From NCBI RefSeq assembly GCF_018889995.1, contig NZ_CP076547.1:2666001-2730000 (forward strand): a stretch of DNA of 64,000 bases. Direction: 5' to 3'. Of this stretch, positions 60,870-64,000 are shown in pieces. How positions within the stretch are numbered: position 1 is the first letter of the stretch; every line of letters starts with the position of its first letter. This DNA is from Subtercola sp. PAMC28395 (GTDB lineage: Bacteria; Actinomycetota; Actinomycetes; Actinomycetales; Microbacteriaceae). Both the position numbers and the translations under genes were made by a program. The notes beneath the pieces were generated by a model, which saw only the letters and a list, made by a program, of their open reading frames with translations, was not told the origin of the DNA and ran no database searches.

Positions 60870-61904
60870 ATGCAGATCGGAATCATCGGAGCCGGGGCCG
60901 TAGGCGGCACAATCGCCTCGCTCCTCTCCCGCGCCGGCCACGAGGTGGAGCTGACAGCCCGCGGAGAGCATCTCTCGATCATCCGGCAACAGGGCCTCAC
61001 TCTGACAGGCGCCTGGGGCACGCACGTTGCACAAGTAGAGGCAAACCCGACACTCACTCGTCGCCCAGAGCTAGCCTTCATCTGCACGAAGGCTCAGGAT
61101 GCGCGGGCCGCCATCACGGCGAATGCCGAGCATCTCCGTGGGATTCCCGTCGTTGTCGTGCAGAACGGTCTCGAATCCCTGACGACAGCCCGCAGCGTGT
61201 TTGCAGACGAGGTACCGTCAGGCGACGAGGACCAGCTGCCGCAGTGGGTCGGTGCGCTTGCACTCTATGCAGCCAGCTACCTCGCACCGGGAAAGATCAC
61301 GATCACCACGGCGGGCCCGACGTACCTCGGCACCGGCGAAGGTGCAGCGGATGCGGCAGCGATCAGCGCCGCTGCCATTCTCGACACCGTCATGCCGACC
61401 ACCGCAATCTCGAACTTCCGTGGCGCACAATGGACCAAGCTGATCGTCAACCAGGTCAACGCGATGCCCGCAATCACGGGGCTGAGCGCGCAGGAGACCC
61501 TCACGCACCCGCTATTGAACCCCATCATCACATCGGGAATGCGGGAGGCGGTGCGAATCGGCTTCGCCTTGGGAGTGCACTACGGAAAGGTGCAGGGGCT
61601 CAACAACCTTCTCCTGCGAATCTTCTCCGAGGCGCCACTGGGCCTCGGGAGCCGATTGCCGAAGCTGATGGGGCGCAGGATGGGCAGCACTCCGAACCCG
61701 GGATCGACCCTGCAGAGCATCCGCCGTGGCCAGCTGACCGAAATCGACTATCTGAACGGAGCCGTCGTCGCTGAAGCCGAATCGGCAGGCCTGACGGCGC
61801 CGGTGAACGCCGCCCTCGTGGCGCTCGTGCATGAAGTCGAGCGCACAGGCCACTTCTTCACGGCCAACGCGGTACAGCGGGCCGTGTTCGGTGACGCTCG
61901 CTAG
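60870..61904 (+). CDS. ketopantoate reductase family protein (PanE/ApbA)
   Basis: 344 residues. The N-terminal IGIIGAGAVGGTIASLLSRA is the NADP loop, and the C-terminal domain has the conserved Lys in QWTKLIVNQVNAMPAITGL. The family reduces 2-dehydropantoate in pantothenate synthesis, but many members act on other 2-keto acids, so I give no symbol. AAGGAA lies about eight bases before the ATG. It follows mutY by 23 bp on the same strand. Confidence 0.87.
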   Translation: MQIGIIGAGAVGGTIASLLSRAGHEVELTARGEHLSIIRQQGLTLTGAWGTHVAQVEANPTLTRRPELAFICTKAQDARAAITANAEHLRGIPVVVVQNGLESLTTARSVFADEVPSGDEDQLPQWVGALALYAASYLAPGKITITTAGPTYLGTGEGAADAAAISAAAILDTVMPTTAISNFRGAQWTKLIVNQVNAMPAITGLSAQETLTHPLLNPIITSGMREAVRIGFALGVHYGKVQGLNNLLLRIFSEAPLGLGSRLPKLMGRRMGSTPNPGSTLQSIRRGQLTEIDYLNGAVVAEAESAGLTAPVNAALVALVHEVERTGHFFTANAVQRAVFGDAR

Positions 61905-61928
61905 CGCCCCACAGAGATCGACTTGCGA

Positions 61929-62381
61929 CTAGTCGTCGTCGAACACGTCTTCGTCCGCGATGACCCGCGGCTTGACGTAGGGGTCAGCATCGCCCGCGTA
62001 CGTGCCCTGCTTGGCCAGACTCTCCACCTCGGCATCGCGGTTGCGAGCCTCGGTCAGCAGCGAATCGATCAACTTGGCATTCTCGGGGATTCCATCAGCG
62101 ATGAATTCCAGTGACGGCGTCAAGCGCGACGTGATGTTCTTACCCACCTCTGTCCGCAGCATTCCCGTCGCTGACTTCAACGCCGCAGCGCTGTCGGCGC
62201 GCTCCTCATCGGTGCCGTACACCGTGTAGAAGATCGACGCGTGCTGAAGATCGCCCGTCACCCGAACATCGGTGATCGTCACGAACCCCATGCGCGGGTC
62301 TTTGACCCCACGCTCGAGCTTCTTGGCCACGATGACCTTGATCCGGTCGGCCAACTTGCGTGCCCGCGCTTCGTCCACCAC
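61929..62381 (-). CDS. rbfA: ribosome-binding factor A
   Basis: 150 residues. It helps 16S rRNA 5' maturation in the 30S subunit. [20 protein letters not shown] and [20 protein letters not shown] are the KH-like core; the acidic tail [11 protein letters not shown] is usual in Actinobacteria. Four closely spaced GTG codons make the start uncertain: 62381 has GGTGAT four bases upstream, while 62393 adds four residues. It lies downstream of infB with a 31-bp inverted repeat between. Confidence 0.95.
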   Translation of the reverse strand: MVDEARARKLADRIKVIVAKKLERGVKDPRMGFVTITDVRVTGDLQHASIFYTVYGTDEERADSAAALKSATGMLRTEVGKNITSRLTPSLEFIADGIPENAKLIDSLLTEARNRDAEVESLAKQGTYAGDADPYVKPRVIADEDVFDDD

Positions 62382-62491
62382 GACAATCACCACTTCTCTT
62401 CACTACGCAAATACAATCTTCTGCAACAACGATCCCACGCTCCCGGCCCCCAGCCCAGCGAATCTGGACGAGAAGCCGGCCCCGACGTGAG

Positions 62492-62573
62492 GGGGGTCCT
62501 GCTGAGTTGCCATCTGGGCAAATCGGGGTAGGGGCCCTGCTCTTTGCCCAGATGGCAACTCAGCAGGACCCCC
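62492..62573. repeat. perfect 31-bp inverted repeat between infB and rbfA
   Basis: The left arm 62492-62522 begins GGGGGTCCTGCTGAG and the right arm 62543-62573 ends CTCAGCAGGACCCCC; all 31 positions match. The spacer is 20 bases and GC-rich. It lies 11 bp after the infB stop on the minus strand. I saw no other copy in the window and no T-run beyond it. Confidence 0.95.
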
Positions 62574-62583
62574 GCATCCACGA

Positions 62584-64000
62584 CTAACTACGCGGCTTCT
62601 CTTTCAGTTCGATCGTCTCGATCTCATCACCGATCTGGATGTCATTGAACTTGCCGAGCCCGATACCGGCCTCGAAGTCCGTACGAACCTCGGTGACGTC
62701 GTCTTTGAAGCGACGCAACGACTCGATCGCCAGGTTGTCTCCGACCACGACACCGTCGCGGATGACCCGCGCCTTGGCGTTTCTCGTGATCGTACCCGAG
62801 CGAACGATGACACCAGCGATGTTCCCGAACTTGGAAGAACGGAAGATCTCGCGGATCTCGGCGACACCCGACTGGATCTCTTCGAACTCCGGCTTGAGCA
62901 TGCCCTTGAGGGAGTTCTCGATGTCTTCGAGCGCGTTGTAGATGACCGAGTAGAACCGAACATCCACGCCCTCGCGCGCCGCACGTTCGCGGGCCTTCGG
63001 GTCGGGGCGCACGTTGAACCCGATGATGATCGCGTTGTCGATCGTCGCCAGGTCGACGTCTGATGCGGTGACGGCACCGACGCCACGGTGGATGATCCGG
63101 AGCTGAACCGAATCGTCGACCTCGATCTTGAGCAACGACTCTTCGAGCGCTTCGACAGCACCTGAAACGTCGCCCTTGATGATGAGGTTGAGCGACTCGA
63201 CCTTGCCCTCTTCGAGCGCCTTGGTGAAGTCCTCGAGGCTGATGCGCTTGCGAGCACGGGCCAGCAGGGCGTTGCGCTCGACGGCTTCACGCTTCTCAGC
63301 GATCTGGCGTGCAGTGCGGTCTTCTTCGGTCACCAGGAACGTGTCACCGGCGCGAGGCACCGACGACAGACCCTGCACCTGCACGGGGCGGGAAGGCGTT
63401 GCCGCTGTGACAGCGACACCGTTCTCGTCGTGCATGGCGCGAACTCGGCCGTAGGCGGTTCCGGCGACGATGGCGTCTCCGACGTGGAGGGTACCCGACT
63501 GGATGAGCACGGTAGCGACAGCACCGCGACCCTTGTCGAGCTTCGCCTCGATGGCGACACCCCGGGCATCCTTGTTCGGGTTGGCCCGCAGGTCGAGCCC
63601 GGCGTCTGCAGTGAGCAACACAGCGTCGAGAAGCTTCTCGATGCCGATGCCCTGGCGAGCAGACACGTCGACGAACATGACGTCTCCGCCGTACTCCTCG
63701 GCGACGAGGCCGAATTCGGTGAGCTGCTGGCGAACCTTCGCCGGGTTTGCTCCCGGAACGTCGATCTTGTTCACTGCGACCACGATCGGCACGTTTGCTG
63801 CCTGTGCGTGGTTGAGTGCCTCGATCGTCTGGGGCATGATTCCGTCGTCAGCCGCCACCACGAGAACCGCGATGTCGGTGACCTGCGCACCACGGGCACG
63901 CATGGCGGTGAACGCCTCGTGGCCCGGTGTGTCGATGAAGGTGATGGCACGGTCGATGCCCTCGTGGGGCGCGATGACCTGGTAGGCACCGATGTGCTGG
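62584..64000 (-). CDS. infB: translation initiation factor IF-2, C-terminal part (5' end outside window)
   Basis: 472 residues are visible. IF-2 is the GTPase that brings initiator tRNA to the 30S subunit. The G3 box [20 protein letters not shown] and the G4 box [11 protein letters not shown] are present, followed by domains II to IV ([14 protein letters not shown] region near the end, ending [12 protein letters not shown]). G1 and the N-terminal extension lie beyond position 64000. rbfA follows on the same strand after 190 bp that contain the large inverted repeat. Confidence 0.97.
   Translation of the reverse strand, partial: QHIGAYQVIAPHEGIDRAITFIDTPGHEAFTAMRARGAQVTDIAVLVVAADDGIMPQTIEALNHAQAANVPIVVAVNKIDVPGANPAKVRQQLTEFGLVAEEYGGDVMFVDVSARQGIGIEKLLDAVLLTADAGLDLRANPNKDARGVAIEAKLDKGRGAVATVLIQSGTLHVGDAIVAGTAYGRVRAMHDENGVAVTAATPSRPVQVQGLSSVPRAGDTFLVTEEDRTARQIAEKREAVERNALLARARKRISLEDFTKALEEGKVESLNLIIKGDVSGAVEALEESLLKIEVDDSVQLRIIHRGVGAVTASDVDLATIDNAIIIGFNVRPDPKARERAAREGVDVRFYSVIYNALEDIENSLKGMLKPEFEEIQSGVAEIREIFRSSKFGNIAGVIVRSGTITRNAKARVIRDGVVVGDNLAIESLRRFKDDVTEVRTDFEAGIGLGKFNDIQIGDEIETIELKEKPRS

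Overview
The window is a high-GC chromosomal segment from an actinobacterium. Gene content and order (infB, rbfA, truB, ribF, rpsO, pnp, an M16 peptidase and dapB all on the minus strand), a DUF222/13E12 HNH endonuclease, GTG/TTG starts and many apparently leaderless genes point to the family Microbacteriaceae. I cannot name a genus. I found no tRNA, rRNA, CRISPR array, prophage or insertion sequence.

Layout. 1-2194 (minus): an alpha/beta hydrolase followed by the first part of a membrane protein resembling the N-terminal flippase/rhomboid-like half of aminoacyl-phosphatidylglycerol synthases (cut by the window edge). 2334-4365 (plus): thioredoxin, DUF4395 and a TIGR01777 epimerase. 4369-13312 (minus): a TPR-like membrane protein, dapB, phosphatase, M16 peptidase, an MDR oxidoreductase, pnp, a small membrane protein and rpsO, with a divergent GNAT gene. 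13440-21757: serine-rich secreted protein, small acidic protein, thioesterase, MFS exporter, FKBP isomerase, HelD-like RNA polymerase motor, FAD-linked oxidase and BrkB-family membrane protein. 21705-28233 (minus): AspA, aldehyde dehydrogenase, carboxylesterase, NmrA-like and Gfo/Idh/MocA proteins in a row. 28309-34486 (plus): a four-gene transport run (MFS, CPA1 Na+/H+ antiporter, hydrolase-like protein, APC permease). 34392-43312: K+ channel, CYTH-CHAD protein, oligopeptidase B, maltokinase-like kinase, CorA and a CpdA-like phosphodiesterase. 43362-47780 (minus): Stealth phosphotransferase, SNF2 helicase and a small membrane protein. 47802-49741 (plus): pseudouridine degradation (psuG, PfkB kinase). 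49806-57287 (minus): SGNH hydrolase, two SDR proteins, an MFS transporter, then ribF, two membrane proteins and truB as a tightly coupled unit. 57452-61904: HNH endonuclease, uridine-kinase-like protein, mutY and a ketopantoate-reductase-like gene. 61929-64000 (minus): rbfA and the 3' part of infB.

The translation and RNA-decay genes (infB, rbfA, truB, ribF, rpsO, pnp) form the conserved skeleton. The block of about 40 kb between ribF and rpsO holds transport, stress and catabolic genes, and looks like the accessory part.

Two signals run through the window. At about 19 genes a TANNNT box lies 6-9 nt before the start codon with no Shine-Dalgarno between, which fits leaderless transcripts; I used it to choose starts. 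Several structures are not explained by the genes: a perfect 31-bp inverted repeat between infB and rbfA, 15-bp minisatellites inside truB, a 14-bp tandem repeat near 13.8 kb, and a small Lys/Arg-rich repeat ORF whose stop overlaps a possible CTG start of the Stealth gene.
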